DNA of 64,000 bases from Rahnella sp. AA (GCF_002834385.1 NZ_PITQ01000005.1:62001-126000); one strand, 5' to 3'; counted from the stretch's first letter, positions 31,169 to 40,531 are shown. The notes: generated by a model from the sequence alone, not told the origin. Numbers and translations are program-made.

Positions 31169-31195
31169 CTGAATAGTCGCGTTGCGGCTATTCAG
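31169..31195. other. Hairpin between feoC and mdcR
   Basis: 12-bp stem (one G-T pair), 31169-31180 against 31184-31195, loop GTT. No T run follows. It may end feoABC or act as a dyad in front of mdcR, whose ATG is 49 bases downstream. Confidence 0.5.
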
Positions 31196-31243
31196 CTATC
31201 ATCGACAGGTCGCAACGGCCATTAATGTGCCGCAGGAGCCTGA

Positions 31244-32164
31244 ATGATCGACAGTGAAATTACCTTCCGTAAACTCGAAATTTTCCTCGTTTACATGGAA
31301 AAGCAAAACATCACCCGGGCTGCTGAGCAGCTCGGTCTGAGCAGCGTCAGCGTGCATCGTGCCCTGCATTCCCTCGAAGAGGGCTTGCGCTGTCCGTTGT
31401 TTATCCATCGAGGCCGCAACCTCTTACCACTGCCCGCTGCCGAAGCATTGCTCGAACACGCCACACAAGTTATTGAGCAGATGGAACACGGTATTTTAGC
31501 CACGCAGCGCGCCGCCGGTTTTGGGGATAAACGCCTGAAAGTGGGCACGCTGTATTCCCTGACGCTGGAAACCATCCCGCGCCTGATCATGGGGCTGAAA
31601 CTGCGCAGGCCGGAGCTAGAACTGGAACTGGTGATGGGCTCCAACAATGATTTACTGCACAAACTGGAAGACGGTCAGCTGGATGCGATTCTGATTTCAA
31701 CCAGTGATTCGACGGTAGATGCCCGGCGTTATGATCAACTGCCACTTTTTCAGGACGATATTTTCCTCGCCGCCCCCGCCAGCGCAGAACTGGCCTCAGA
31801 AGGCACGGCTGATTTACGGGATTTTAAGCAGAAGAAATTCGTCTCGCTGGCTGAAGGTTTCGCAACTTACCACGGGTTTCAGGAAGCCTTTCAGGTGGCT
31901 GGTTTTGAACCGGACATTGTGACGCGGGTAAATGATATTTTCTCGATGCTAAGCCTGGTACAGGCCGGTGTGGGCTACACGTTAATTCCTGGCAGAATGA
32001 AAGGGGTGTATGAGAATACCGTCAAACTCCTGCCGCTGGCTGAGGCTTACCAGATGCGCCAGACGATTTCGCTGGTCTTCCCACACAGCCGCGAGCACGA
32101 TCCGAACTTACTCGCCCTCGCCGCTGAAAGCAGGATGTATGCGTTAGCGAACAGAAAGCGTTGA
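31244..32164 (+). CDS. mdcR: LysR-type regulator of malonate utilisation
   Basis: 306 residues. N-terminal winged helix-turn-helix: FRKLEIFLVYMEKQNITRAA, EQLGLSSVSVHRALHSLE; the effector domain follows from ~95 (KVGTLYSLTL). The mdc operon lies 8 kb away on the other strand and ends toward this gene, the same regulator-structural layout as Klebsiella mdcABCDEFGHR. It is expected to activate mdcA in the presence of malonate. AGGAGC lies upstream of the ATG. Its last 21 bases overlap the end of the convergent GNAT-like gene. Confidence 0.88.
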   Translation: MIDSEITFRKLEIFLVYMEKQNITRAAEQLGLSSVSVHRALHSLEEGLRCPLFIHRGRNLLPLPAAEALLEHATQVIEQMEHGILATQRAAGFGDKRLKVGTLYSLTLETIPRLIMGLKLRRPELELELVMGSNNDLLHKLEDGQLDAILISTSDSTVDARRYDQLPLFQDDIFLAAPASAELASEGTADLRDFKQKKFVSLAEGFATYHGFQEAFQVAGFEPDIVTRVNDIFSMLSLVQAGVGYTLIPGRMKGVYENTVKLLPLAEAYQMRQTISLVFPHSREHDPNLLALAAESRMYALANRKR

Positions 32165-32788
32165 AAGGCGCTCGCTATTTTGCGCAATCAAAACAACCGG
32201 CCAGTGCACTTTATCAGGGTGGTGACTCCAGATTGCAGACTCAGGGATACTGATGCCGTCATAACGCATTTTGGTGCCGTCGTAAGGATAAAACTGCCCT
32301 TTTTCAGTATCGAGCACGAACACCACTAACCCTGTCGAGTCCTGTGCAAGACGTTTCCACAGGGCCCGTCCACCGGCATAATGATCGTTGTCACTCATCA
32401 AAGTGAGATTCTTTTTAACAACTAGTGTTTCATAAAGCAAAGTCGCTAAACGGTAATCTCGCATTTCAGGATTGACGACGACCCCTTCAATTTGAAACGT
32501 CTGCTGGTCCTCCCAAAACTGGCGAATTTCGAGAATTTCATCGTCATTCTTCCGACGGGCAAGTTCCAGCGTAGCGACCACGTGGTGTCGTTTTTCGCCC
32601 CGGTTGTCTGTTCTTGTTTGGGCTTCTGCAATGGCGATAAACGGAATTTTTTCATCATAAATGACCAACATATCGACATTGTTGAAATGTATCTCATCAA
32701 TGATTTCAAACCTTCGGGCCAGAGTGGCTGTGCTGTACGATCTTTCGAGCACGATCATTTGTGAATCCCCGCGAATCAAAACTGGCAT
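32144..32788 (-). CDS. GNAT-like acyltransferase-fold protein, function unknown
   Basis: 214 residues; AAGGGAT precedes the ATG. The middle contains features of a GNAT fold: a beta strand IEGVVVNPEMRDYRLATLLYE corresponding to the acetyl-CoA loop, then LTLMSDNDHYAGGRALWKRLAQ, a 'SDN...GGxxLWxRLA' motif seen in GNAT-like proteins of plasmids and phages. The C-terminal ~60 residues (KGQFYPYDGTKM onward) have no assignment. It overlaps mdcR tail to tail and is not part of the known mdc set. I do not recognise a substrate. Confidence 0.6.
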   Translation of the reverse strand: MPVLIRGDSQMIVLERSYSTATLARRFEIIDEIHFNNVDMLVIYDEKIPFIAIAEAQTRTDNRGEKRHHVVATLELARRKNDDEILEIRQFWEDQQTFQIEGVVVNPEMRDYRLATLLYETLVVKKNLTLMSDNDHYAGGRALWKRLAQDSTGLVVFVLDTEKGQFYPYDGTKMRYDGISIPESAIWSHHPDKVHWPVVLIAQNSERLSTLSVR

Positions 32789-32978
32789 GATATCCCTTCA
32801 TGTAAAGAGGCAACTCTTCCACCTGCTATTGAAGAGTGGTTGGACAATAGCATATCGCGCAATATTTCAACAAAAATGAATGCGCAATAACTCTGCATTA
32901 CCTTTGTATTTCAGCGCGTTACGCCTTAACGTAACGCGTCGGGAACAAAAGTTCATAGCCAACCTATCACACTAATTT

Positions 32979-33914
32979 CTAACGTTCGTTTTCCCGTAAC
33001 CGGGTTGCGAGACGTCCCGCAACGTGCATGCCGGACTGGCATACAGACAGCGCTTCGCCCTGATCCATGGCGCGTTTTGTCAGACCGGTCAGCACGCAGC
33101 CGGGCGGCATTTCGAGTGCCAGCCGGACATCGCGCTGGTAGGCCGCAACCATGGCATCTCGCCAGTTCACGGTCCGCGCCATGTTCATCGCTAAATCATC
33201 GGCGATTTTCTCCGGCTGCCAGTAAACGCGTCCGGTAGTTCCGCTGAGATAACCGCAAACCGGACGGGAAATTTTCACCTGTTTAAAGGCTTCCACCAGT
33301 CTGGCCGCAGGTTCATCAAGCAGCGCGCAATGCGACGGCACGCTGACTGCCAGCCGGTGCGTTTTCTGCGCGCCCTGCTCTTTCGCAAGCAGCATCACCT
33401 GTTTCATCGCGGCATCGCTGCCGGCGATAACCAGCTGATCTTCAGCGTTAATGTTGGCCAGATAAACCGGAAGCTCGTCGCTGTTAACCTGCGCCACCAG
33501 CGCTTCAATTTGCGCCTGACGCAGACCCGTGATGGCAGAAAGGCCAAAGCCCTGCGGATAAGCCTGTTGCATTAACTCGCCGCGCAGGGCGACCAGTTTC
33601 ACGGCGTCGGAGAAATCCAGCGCGCCCGCAACCACGGCGGCCGGAAATGCCCCGATGGACAACCCGCTGCAAAAATCGGCTTCGATGCCTTCGGCCTTGC
33701 ATTGTTTTGCCCAAACGACACCGGCAATCAGCAGACAGAGCTGGACCGCGCCGGTGGAATGAAAAGCGTCGGCGTTATCAAGGAGGAGAACATCTTCGCC
33801 AAGCGCCAGGCTGGCCTGTTCAATGAGGGAATGTGTCAGGGAATTGTCGGGCAAATTGTGCAGCATTTGCGGCACCTGCGGGCCCTGACCGGGGAAGGTA
33901 AATAAGATTTTCAT
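32979..33914 (-). CDS. mdcH: Malonate decarboxylase, malonyl-S-ACP transacylase epsilon subunit
   Basis: 311 residues with the FabD-type fold: FPGQGPQVPQM at 7-17, the nucleophile in CSGLSIGAFPA, and a catalytic His in VPSHCALL. It loads malonyl from malonyl-CoA onto the ACP prosthetic group to start the decarboxylase cycle. It is the last gene of mdcABCDEFGH, 27 bp after mdcG. Confidence 0.95.
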   Translation of the reverse strand: MKILFTFPGQGPQVPQMLHNLPDNSLTHSLIEQASLALGEDVLLLDNADAFHSTGAVQLCLLIAGVVWAKQCKAEGIEADFCSGLSIGAFPAAVVAGALDFSDAVKLVALRGELMQQAYPQGFGLSAITGLRQAQIEALVAQVNSDELPVYLANINAEDQLVIAGSDAAMKQVMLLAKEQGAQKTHRLAVSVPSHCALLDEPAARLVEAFKQVKISRPVCGYLSGTTGRVYWQPEKIADDLAMNMARTVNWRDAMVAAYQRDVRLALEMPPGCVLTGLTKRAMDQGEALSVCQSGMHVAGRLATRLRENER

Positions 33915-33941
33915 CGTGCTCCTTGCTTCTTTTGCCAGACA

Positions 33942-34577
33942 TCAGCCAGTCAGCGATTGCCACGGGTCACGCACCCGGAACGGGCCGGTCGCGGTTTTCA
34001 GCATCACATCACCGCCGCGCAGCCATTCGCTGAGGGCAAATCCCCCTTGTGGCGTATTGATCTGAACATCGGCACGGCACGGAAGCCGCTGAAGCTGGTC
34101 GTAAAAATCGAGAAACTGCGCAGGTGTCGCCGGAGAATCACAGCGCACCAGCAAATCCAGATCACTGTCAGCGTGCATGACCGGAAGGTCGCTGGCCAGC
34201 GCAAACGCACAACTGCCCGTCACGCCCCACGGGAAAGGCAATTGCAGACTGCTTAACGTAATCAATGCCTGCACCGGTTGTTGTGAAACAAACGGCGATT
34301 GCAAAAGCGCATTGACGTCACTGACCAGCAATTCCGGCGTCACGACCCGCACCACGGCGGCCGGGCTAACCCAGGCCGCCGCACGCTGAATGCGGGTCAA
34401 CCCGCGTATCCCAACCGGAATAGCCCCGTCCGCACGCTGGTCGCGACGGACCACCAGCGGCAGCGCAGTGCGCCAGCTGCTGTTGACCCAGTCGGGTAAA
34501 ACGTTGTCGCTTTCCAGCGCAGAGCGGTCGCTAATCCAGATAAAATCATGGGCACGCGGTACAGACATTTTTATCAA
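33942..34577 (-). CDS. mdcG: Phosphoribosyl-dephospho-CoA transferase MdcG
   Basis: 211 residues. It is a nucleotidyltransferase-fold enzyme attaching 2'-(5''-triphosphoribosyl)-3'-dephospho-CoA to the ACP subunit MdcC. The PAHDF/PRAHDFIWI start and the SDLDLLVR acidic motif (metal-binding Asp pair) are present. It lies 10 bp after mdcF, before mdcH. Confidence 0.93.
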   Translation of the reverse strand: MIKMSVPRAHDFIWISDRSALESDNVLPDWVNSSWRTALPLVVRRDQRADGAIPVGIRGLTRIQRAAAWVSPAAVVRVVTPELLVSDVNALLQSPFVSQQPVQALITLSSLQLPFPWGVTGSCAFALASDLPVMHADSDLDLLVRCDSPATPAQFLDFYDQLQRLPCRADVQINTPQGGFALSEWLRGGDVMLKTATGPFRVRDPWQSLTG

Positions 34578-34587
34578 TCCTGTCTTA

Positions 34588-35550
34588 TCAGTGAAGTGCA
34601 GCCGTCAGTGAGATGAACAGCGGCAGTGTCACAATACACAACACGGAGCTTATCAGCAGCGAAGCTTCCGCATCCGGAGACTGAACGCCGAAACGGTTAC
34701 CGAACACGATACCGAAGAAACCGGCCGACAGCGCAATCATCAGAATCGCAGTCACTGCAACCTGACCACTCAGACCGAACGCCAGGACCAGACCCCAGGC
34801 GATAAACGGCTGAATCAGGTTTTTCGCAACGCAGGACAACAGCACCGGACCGTTAATTTTCAGCTTACGGGCTGACAGGATCACACCGGTCAGGAACAAG
34901 GCAGAAGCCGTTGCTGACAGACCCAGCGGTTTGATCGAGGCCAGGAAGATTTCCGGCATTTTAATGCCAACTGCCGCCAGAATCACACCCAAAAGCGGTG
35001 CCCAGACGATCGGTTTTTTCACAGAACGCCACATCAGAACCGGCAACAGCGCCAGTGATGAGCCCTGATTTTCGCCGCTCAGACGCGCTTTTTCACGTTC
35101 CAGAATCAGCAGGCAGAACGGTGTCATCAGCACTGAACCACAGGCAATCGAAACCGCCACGGACAATGAGGTTGACGGCGCATCGCCCAGAACACTGCTC
35201 AGGATCGGCAAACCGAGCGCTGCGTAGTTTGGCAGTGCCACGGTCAGCGTCAGAACGGCCGCATCCTGTGGCGACTTCTTAAACACTTTGGTGCAAATAA
35301 AGTAAATCGCGGCGTAGGTGATCCACATCGCCAGAACCAGCACCAGAATCAGCGGTGATTGTTCGACGATACCGGCCCACGGCGTTTGTACAGTTGCTGC
35401 AAACAGCGCAGCGGGTAAAGCGAAATCCATCACAAAAATATTCAGTAAAGAGACGTTCTGGTTATCCACCATTTTCGCTTTCCCGGCATAAAAACCGAGG
35501 ATCATGATGACGAAAATAGGGGCAAGCGCGTGCAATATTACGTAAGTCAT
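34588..35550 (-). CDS. mdcF: AEC-family malonate transporter MdcF
   Basis: 320 residues with about ten hydrophobic segments arranged in two halves. The start VILHALAPIFVIMILGFYAGK is typical of auxin-efflux-carrier (AEC) family permeases, and YAALGLPILSSVLG and SAGFFGIVFGNRFG are conserved patches. Its place inside the mdc operon, as in Klebsiella, assigns malonate uptake. It is separated from mdcE by 187 bp holding a stable hairpin. Confidence 0.92.
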   Translation of the reverse strand: MTYVILHALAPIFVIMILGFYAGKAKMVDNQNVSLLNIFVMDFALPAALFAATVQTPWAGIVEQSPLILVLVLAMWITYAAIYFICTKVFKKSPQDAAVLTLTVALPNYAALGLPILSSVLGDAPSTSLSVAVSIACGSVLMTPFCLLILEREKARLSGENQGSSLALLPVLMWRSVKKPIVWAPLLGVILAAVGIKMPEIFLASIKPLGLSATASALFLTGVILSARKLKINGPVLLSCVAKNLIQPFIAWGLVLAFGLSGQVAVTAILMIALSAGFFGIVFGNRFGVQSPDAEASLLISSVLCIVTLPLFISLTAALH

Positions 35551-35644
35551 AGCGATTTTCCTGAGGCAAAAAATGAATGCTCAGTCGGCGCCGGCGCGAT
35601 GGTTTTTTAGTATGACAGTCCAGTTGCAGACAACAGCAGGCCCT

Positions 35645-35665
35645 CGCCCCTGAACACCAGGGGCG
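35645..35665 (-). other. Intercistronic hairpin between mdcE and mdcF
   Basis: Perfect 8-bp stem CGCCCCTG (35645-35652) / CAGGGGCG (35658-35665), extended by an outer GCAGG/CCTGC. No T run follows on the transcribed strand. It may stabilise the enzyme message and limit the transporter. Confidence 0.55.
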
Positions 35666-35737
35666 GGAACCTGCAATGCGGCTGCGTCACGCTGTTTGCA
35701 GGTGCGTTACCGGTTGAGACTGAAAGTTGTTAACGAA

Positions 35738-36553
35738 TTACCATTCCTGACGCATCTGCTGGCGAACGCGCTGCGAACTTGCGCGATTTTCTGCACCCAG
35801 ACGGTTGCTGAGGCTAACGCCTTCTTTGCGTGCGTCCTGGATGTTTTGCCATACCACGTTTTGTACACGGGTGATGTCGTCGGGTGTTGCGCTGTCCGGA
35901 TTAGCGATGTCGAGTAATTGCGACAGCAGCCCCAGAGTGGCGTAGTTTTCGATGTCGTAAGCCATCGGCGGGATGGTTGCGGCCAGTTTTTCCAGCGCGT
36001 CCACGGAACGTAATGTGATACGTGCTGCGGATTCTTTCCCCATCGCGTGGATCATGACGCCGTTATTTTTGAAGGCAATCAGCTTGTTGGCCTGATAACC
36101 GTGTGCCAGAAACGCACCGGACATCGCTTTGCCGACAATCAGCCCAACCACCGGATGCCCGGCCAGACGCGCTTTGGCGTAAGCACCTGCGGCACCGGCC
36201 AGCGCCTGATGGATGCCGAACGCTTCTTCACGGCGGCCATATGCCTGGCTTGGCACATCAATCACCGCCACGATGGCGCGTTTGGTGTCGGAATTCGCAT
36301 CAGCAGCAATGGCGTCGTTAACAACTTTTGCCAGCGTCCAGCCTTCCAGCAGACCGACTTCACCACCCGCTGCGCGCGGATACTGATTATTTTTATCCGG
36401 CACGACAGTAATGAAACGGACAGCCTGGTCGTTAAGTTTGCCATCGGCGGCTTTTACCGAAGGGCAAAGGCCGCTGACCGGTGTGGCTTCTTTGGTCAGT
36501 TCTGCAAACCAGTAATCACCCCGGCTGACGGTGTTGCTTTCTACGTTGCTCAT
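35738..36553 (-). CDS. mdcE: Malonate decarboxylase gamma subunit (carboxy-lyase)
   Basis: 271 residues, crotonase-superfamily carboxyltransferase fold. With MdcD it decarboxylates malonyl-S-ACP to acetyl-S-ACP. Visible features: VIDVPSQAYGRREEAFGI and GKAMSGAFLAHGYQAN, the oxyanion loop. Its ATG overlaps the mdcD stop by 4 bases. Confidence 0.95.
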   Translation of the reverse strand: MSNVESNTVSRGDYWFAELTKEATPVSGLCPSVKAADGKLNDQAVRFITVVPDKNNQYPRAAGGEVGLLEGWTLAKVVNDAIAADANSDTKRAIVAVIDVPSQAYGRREEAFGIHQALAGAAGAYAKARLAGHPVVGLIVGKAMSGAFLAHGYQANKLIAFKNNGVMIHAMGKESAARITLRSVDALEKLAATIPPMAYDIENYATLGLLSQLLDIANPDSATPDDITRVQNVVWQNIQDARKEGVSLSNRLGAENRASSQRVRQQMRQEW

Positions 36554-37386
36554 GCGCGATCCTCCCGGTTAAACAGGGCTTCCGTCACTTCACGGCTGGC
36601 CTGCTGCGCGGTGTCAAAACCGGTCAGTTTTGGCAGGTAATAATCATAATTATCAGAACGATGTGTCGCCGGGACACCTTTTTTGATGAAGGCGAGCACG
36701 TTGTCTTTCACTTGCGCGAGGGAGTCTTTAACCAGCGCGTCCACAAAACCGCTGTGATAACGCACTTCGCCACCGGTCATGCTCCAGATAAACGGACGGT
36801 CGCGGGAATCGTATTCGTCGATACCGGCTTCCTGTTCGATAACCTGCGGACCGTTCAGGCCCAGACGCGCTTCACGGGTGACAATCAGGTAGCTGCACAA
36901 GGCGGCCGCGATGGACATCCCGCCGAAACAGCCGACTGTGCCTGCAACCACGCCAATCACCGGCGTATAGCGACGTAAATCGACGATTGCGGCGTGAATA
37001 TCGGCGATAGCCGCGAGGCCCAGATTGGCTTCCTGCAAACGTACACCACCGGTTTCGAGCAGAAGGACTGCCTGAGTCGGGATGCCGTTACGGTTATCCT
37101 CAGCCGCCATTTCCAGCGCAGCGGCCATTTTGGCACCGGACACTTCGCCCATACTGCCGCCCTGGAAACTGCCTTCAATGGCGACGACTACCGCGGGCTG
37201 GCCGTTGATCTGGCCTTTCGCGACAACCATGCCGTCATCAGCCTGCGGAACGATGCCCTGCGGTTCCAGCCACGGCGACATAATGCGTTCGAACGGCCCC
37301 AGCAGCTCGCGGAACGTCCCGGCGTCCAGCAATTTACGGGCGCGCTGACGGGCGCTCAGCTCGATAAAGCTTTGATCAGTTGGCAT
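36550..37386 (-). CDS. mdcD: Malonate decarboxylase beta subunit (carboxy-lyase)
   Basis: 278 residues from ATG 37386, behind GAGGAGG in the mdcC end; the frame opens further to 37482 inside mdcC but that part is not family sequence. Carboxyltransferase fold with GSFQGGSMGEVSGAKMA and GVVAGTVGCFGGMSIAAA, the acyl-binding and oxyanion loops. It pairs with MdcE. It overlaps mdcC by 11 bases. Confidence 0.95.
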   Translation of the reverse strand: MPTDQSFIELSARQRARKLLDAGTFRELLGPFERIMSPWLEPQGIVPQADDGMVVAKGQINGQPAVVVAIEGSFQGGSMGEVSGAKMAAALEMAAEDNRNGIPTQAVLLLETGGVRLQEANLGLAAIADIHAAIVDLRRYTPVIGVVAGTVGCFGGMSIAAALCSYLIVTREARLGLNGPQVIEQEAGIDEYDSRDRPFIWSMTGGEVRYHSGFVDALVKDSLAQVKDNVLAFIKKGVPATHRSDNYDYYLPKLTGFDTAQQASREVTEALFNREDRA

Positions 37387-37678
37387 GTTCAGCCTCCTCA
37401 AAAACCTGTTCGATACGCAGACGGGCAACCCCTGGTGTGGCGCCAAAATCATTGATGTCGAGACGACCGGCCGGTAATTCACGCAGGGCGTTCAGGCGGT
37501 CAAAAAAGTTCTGCCAAAGGGTATGGCTGCCGTCGACAGATGTGGTGACGATAATTTTCAGTTCGTTGATTGTTTTTGGTTCATACAGCGCTTCTAAATC
37601 GCCGGAACCTACCACGCCTGCCTCGGCGTGGCCTGCCAGCGGTTTTGCCGCCGGGTATGTAAATTCAAAACGTTCCAT
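37376..37678 (-). CDS. mdcC: Malonate decarboxylase acyl carrier protein (delta subunit)
   Basis: 100 residues. The Ser for the unusual 2'-(5''-phosphoribosyl)-3'-dephospho-CoA arm is in GVVGSGDLEALYEP (S25). This protein carries acetyl and malonyl between MdcA, MdcD/E and MdcH. It sits between mdcB and mdcD. Confidence 0.95.
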   Translation of the reverse strand: MERFEFTYPAAKPLAGHAEAGVVGSGDLEALYEPKTINELKIIVTTSVDGSHTLWQNFFDRLNALRELPAGRLDINDFGATPGVARLRIEQVFEEAEHAN

Positions 37679-37722
37679 AACACCTCTTTGTACTGATGTT
37701 AGTTAATGCGTATCCGGCTCAG

Positions 37723-38589
37723 TCAGCCGATGCTGACGCGGTCGAGAAACAGAGTGGCGGCCAGTAAATCAGCGGCACCGCCGGGCGAGACGTTATCAGC
37801 CAGCATCCGGCGTTCAAGATGACGCAACTGCTCTTTGCCCGCAGCCGTGCGCATACCGCCTGCGTGGAGTACAGATTTCGCCCCCTGATGCATGGCTTCC
37901 AGCGCCGGTAATCCGCCGCGCGATAACACACAGGTATCGGAAAGCCGGGTCATCACCGCCAGCAACGCATCAACCTGTGCTTCGCTTTCGCTGGCACCGC
38001 GTGAACGGCTGTGATGAAGCTGCGGCAACGCACAATCGATAATGTGCGGGAAGCCGCTCTGCGCCTCTTCGCGCGCGCCGGGCACCTGATAACGCTGCAC
38101 GGCGTGCGAACCTTTACTGAATTTTTTCGGGCTGAAGGCGTCGGGTAACGCCGCAATTTTCGCGGCGCGCTGCGCAATAAGCGCTGGCAGCAAACTTTCC
38201 GGCTGCATGGCTACGGCGCTGACCAGCAACCCCATCGCCCAGATAGCGCCCCGGTGAGTATTCACTCCGCCGGTTTCCACCATCATCTGTGCCTCTCCGG
38301 CACGGCCTAAACGCCCCACTTCCTGGCGCAGGGCGATATCCGCCGGGCGCTGCCAGCTGTGTAACGCCAGCAAATAGAAAGTGGGCGTCAGACTGCGTGC
38401 CGAGCGCACCATCAGATCCAAATTTAAATCCTGATGTGCGCCGGAACTCCGGCTGTCCACCAGCCCCGGTTTCGGGCTAAGCCGCGCTTCATCGATCAGC
38501 GCCTGCGTCGCCGTGTCTGCCAGCCTTTCGGCCAGCTCTTCCGCTGTCAGCACAGCGCCAATCGTTAAAGTCTGCGGCATAGTGATCAC
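37723..38589 (-). CDS. mdcB: Triphosphoribosyl-dephospho-CoA synthase MdcB
   Basis: 288 residues, CitG-like. It makes the prosthetic-group precursor from ATP and dephospho-CoA. The motifs EARLSPKPGLVDSRSSGAHQD and GVNTHRGAIWAMG are the family's nucleotide/metal-binding patches. Its ATG overlaps the mdcA stop (ATGA). It supplies MdcG. Confidence 0.94.
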   Translation of the reverse strand: MITMPQTLTIGAVLTAEELAERLADTATQALIDEARLSPKPGLVDSRSSGAHQDLNLDLMVRSARSLTPTFYLLALHSWQRPADIALRQEVGRLGRAGEAQMMVETGGVNTHRGAIWAMGLLVSAVAMQPESLLPALIAQRAAKIAALPDAFSPKKFSKGSHAVQRYQVPGAREEAQSGFPHIIDCALPQLHHSRSRGASESEAQVDALLAVMTRLSDTCVLSRGGLPALEAMHQGAKSVLHAGGMRTAAGKEQLRHLERRMLADNVSPGGAADLLAATLFLDRVSIG

Positions 38590-40247
38590 CAGCTGCGGAA
38601 TTTGGCTGGCGGGTTGTACAAACCGCCTGACCAGTCAACCAGTTCGCTCACGCTGCCGGCCGCCAGTAATGAACGGGTCGCATCAGTGCGGCGAATGCCC
38701 ATGTCTTCAGGGAAGACCACCAGCCCCTGACGACGCAGGTCAGCAACGCGTTTAGCGTCGACGCCCAGGCCAATGTCAGTGATACCGGCAACCGCTGCGA
38801 CCATCGCACGGCGCTCTTCAAGAGAACGCGCACGGTGCAGATATGCGATACCTTCTTCGGTCAGAACGTGAGTCACGTCGTCGCCGTAAATCATCACAGG
38901 CGCCAGCGGCATCCCGGATTCTTTACCCACATCGACCGCTTCCAGTTTTTCAACAAACGTCGGTTTACCACCGGCCTGGAAGGTTTCCACCATCTGCACG
39001 ACCAGTTTTTTACCGCGAGCCAGCGGATCCGGCTCTTCGATCATGTCGAGCCAGGCAGGGGTTGAGTGACGGCGACCATGAGGATCGTGGCCCATGTTTG
39101 GCGCACCACCGAAACCGGCCAGACGGCCACGGGTCACGGTTGAGGAGTTCGCCAGACCATCGACCTGCAAGGTGGAACCGATGAACATATCTACCGCGTA
39201 CTGGCCTGCCAGCTGGCAGAACGCGCGGTTAGAACGCATAGAACCGTCAGAGCCGGTGAAGAACACGTCCGGACGGGCGCGGATGTACTCTTCCATCCCC
39301 AGCTCGCCACCGAAGCAGTGAACCGTTTCTACCCAGCCGCTTTCGATGGCAGGGATCAGCGTCGGATGCGGGTTCAGGGTCCAGTGTTTACAGATTTTGC
39401 CGCGCAGGCCGAGCTGTTCGCCGTAGGTCGGCAGCAGCAGTTCGATGGCGGCGGTGTTGAAACCAATACCGTGGTTCAGTGACTGCACGTTGTGTTTAGC
39501 GTAGATGCCTTTGATAGCCATCATTGCCATCAGCACATGAACCGGTTTAATCAGACGCGGGTCGCGGGTGAACAGCGGTTCGATGAAGAAAGGCTTGTCG
39601 GCAACAACCACGAAATCAATCCAGTCGCCCGGAATATCAACGCGTGGCAGATCAGTGTCTTCATCAACCAGTTCATTAACCTGCGCAATCACGATACCGT
39701 TTTTAAACGCAGCCGCTTCGACCAGCGCTGGCGTGTCTTCGGTGCTCGCACCGGTATAAAGGTTACCTTTGCGGTCAGCTTTGAAGCCGGCAATCAGCGC
39801 GATATTCGGCACCAGATCGACATAGAGACGGGAATACAGTTCGATGTAGGTATGGATCGCACCGATTTCCATCTGACCATCTTCCAGCAACTGCGCGATA
39901 CGCAGGCTTTGCGGGCCGGAGAACGCGAAGTCGAGCTTGCGGGCAATCCCGCGTTCGAAGAGATCCAGATGCTCTGCACGGCTGACGCTTGGCATGATCA
40001 TGTGTAAATCATGCAGCTTTTCAGGGTTCACTTTCGCCAGTGAACGGGAAAGGAAGTCAGCTTGTTTTTGGTTGTTACCTTCCATCACCACGCGGTCGCC
40101 GGAAGCGATCAGCGTTTCGAGGATAGGAATAATTTTGTCGGTGGGTAAGACTTTACCCTCTGCCACGGAACGGACACTGTCGATACGCCGTTGTTTCTCA
40201 CTGCGGCGGGTGTCCCACACTTTCGTGGTCTGCGGATGTTGCGGCAT
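38586..40247 (-). CDS. mdcA: Malonate decarboxylase alpha subunit (ACP transferase)
   Basis: 553 residues, the usual length. It exchanges acetyl for malonyl on the ACP (acetyl-S-ACP:malonate transferase). It resembles citrate-lyase alpha/CoA transferases: GVETVHCFGGELGMEEY and GSDGSMRSNRAF are visible. First gene of the operon; a LysR-type dyad lies 127-186 bp upstream. Confidence 0.95.
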   Translation of the reverse strand: MPQHPQTTKVWDTRRSEKQRRIDSVRSVAEGKVLPTDKIIPILETLIASGDRVVMEGNNQKQADFLSRSLAKVNPEKLHDLHMIMPSVSRAEHLDLFERGIARKLDFAFSGPQSLRIAQLLEDGQMEIGAIHTYIELYSRLYVDLVPNIALIAGFKADRKGNLYTGASTEDTPALVEAAAFKNGIVIAQVNELVDEDTDLPRVDIPGDWIDFVVVADKPFFIEPLFTRDPRLIKPVHVLMAMMAIKGIYAKHNVQSLNHGIGFNTAAIELLLPTYGEQLGLRGKICKHWTLNPHPTLIPAIESGWVETVHCFGGELGMEEYIRARPDVFFTGSDGSMRSNRAFCQLAGQYAVDMFIGSTLQVDGLANSSTVTRGRLAGFGGAPNMGHDPHGRRHSTPAWLDMIEEPDPLARGKKLVVQMVETFQAGGKPTFVEKLEAVDVGKESGMPLAPVMIYGDDVTHVLTEEGIAYLHRARSLEERRAMVAAVAGITDIGLGVDAKRVADLRRQGLVVFPEDMGIRRTDATRSLLAAGSVSELVDWSGGLYNPPAKFRSW

Positions 40248-40373
40248 GCCAAACCTCCCTGGGTTGAGCTTGCTGAAGTGTTCCCGACGTGATGAAGCAA
40301 AAGGACGGAGGGAAGTTCAGTCAAGTGGCGGTTGCATCACATTTGACCTGTTTTGATAGCCTGCTAAGTGTAT

Positions 40374-40433
40374 GTAACGAAGAATATTCCATCAATTAAG
40401 CGTCCTGACAGTTCGTTACCCTGAGAGTAACGA
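40374..40433 (-). promoter_or_regulatory. Candidate MdcR operator upstream of mdcA
   Basis: A perfect 7-7-7 dyad TCGTTAC-CCTGAGA-GTAACGA at 40413-40433 is followed toward mdcA by another copy of the half-site GTAACGA at 40374-40380. A dyad plus a promoter-proximal half-site is the common layout of LysR-type recognition and activation sites. Assignment to MdcR is inference from position. Confidence 0.6.
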
Positions 40434-40504
40434 TCTGGCCTATTTGATTAAAAACAAGTTGATACAGAACAAAGAAAGAGAGGAAGTGCACATAAATCAG
40501 GAAA

Positions 40505-40531
40505 TAAAAAAGGGATGCGCAAAGGCATCCC
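40505..40531 (-). terminator. Terminator of the YhcN-type gene
   Basis: Stem GGGATGC (40512-40518) / GCATCCC (40525-40531); on the minus strand the hairpin is followed by T7 (the A run 40505-40511). Confidence 0.8.
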
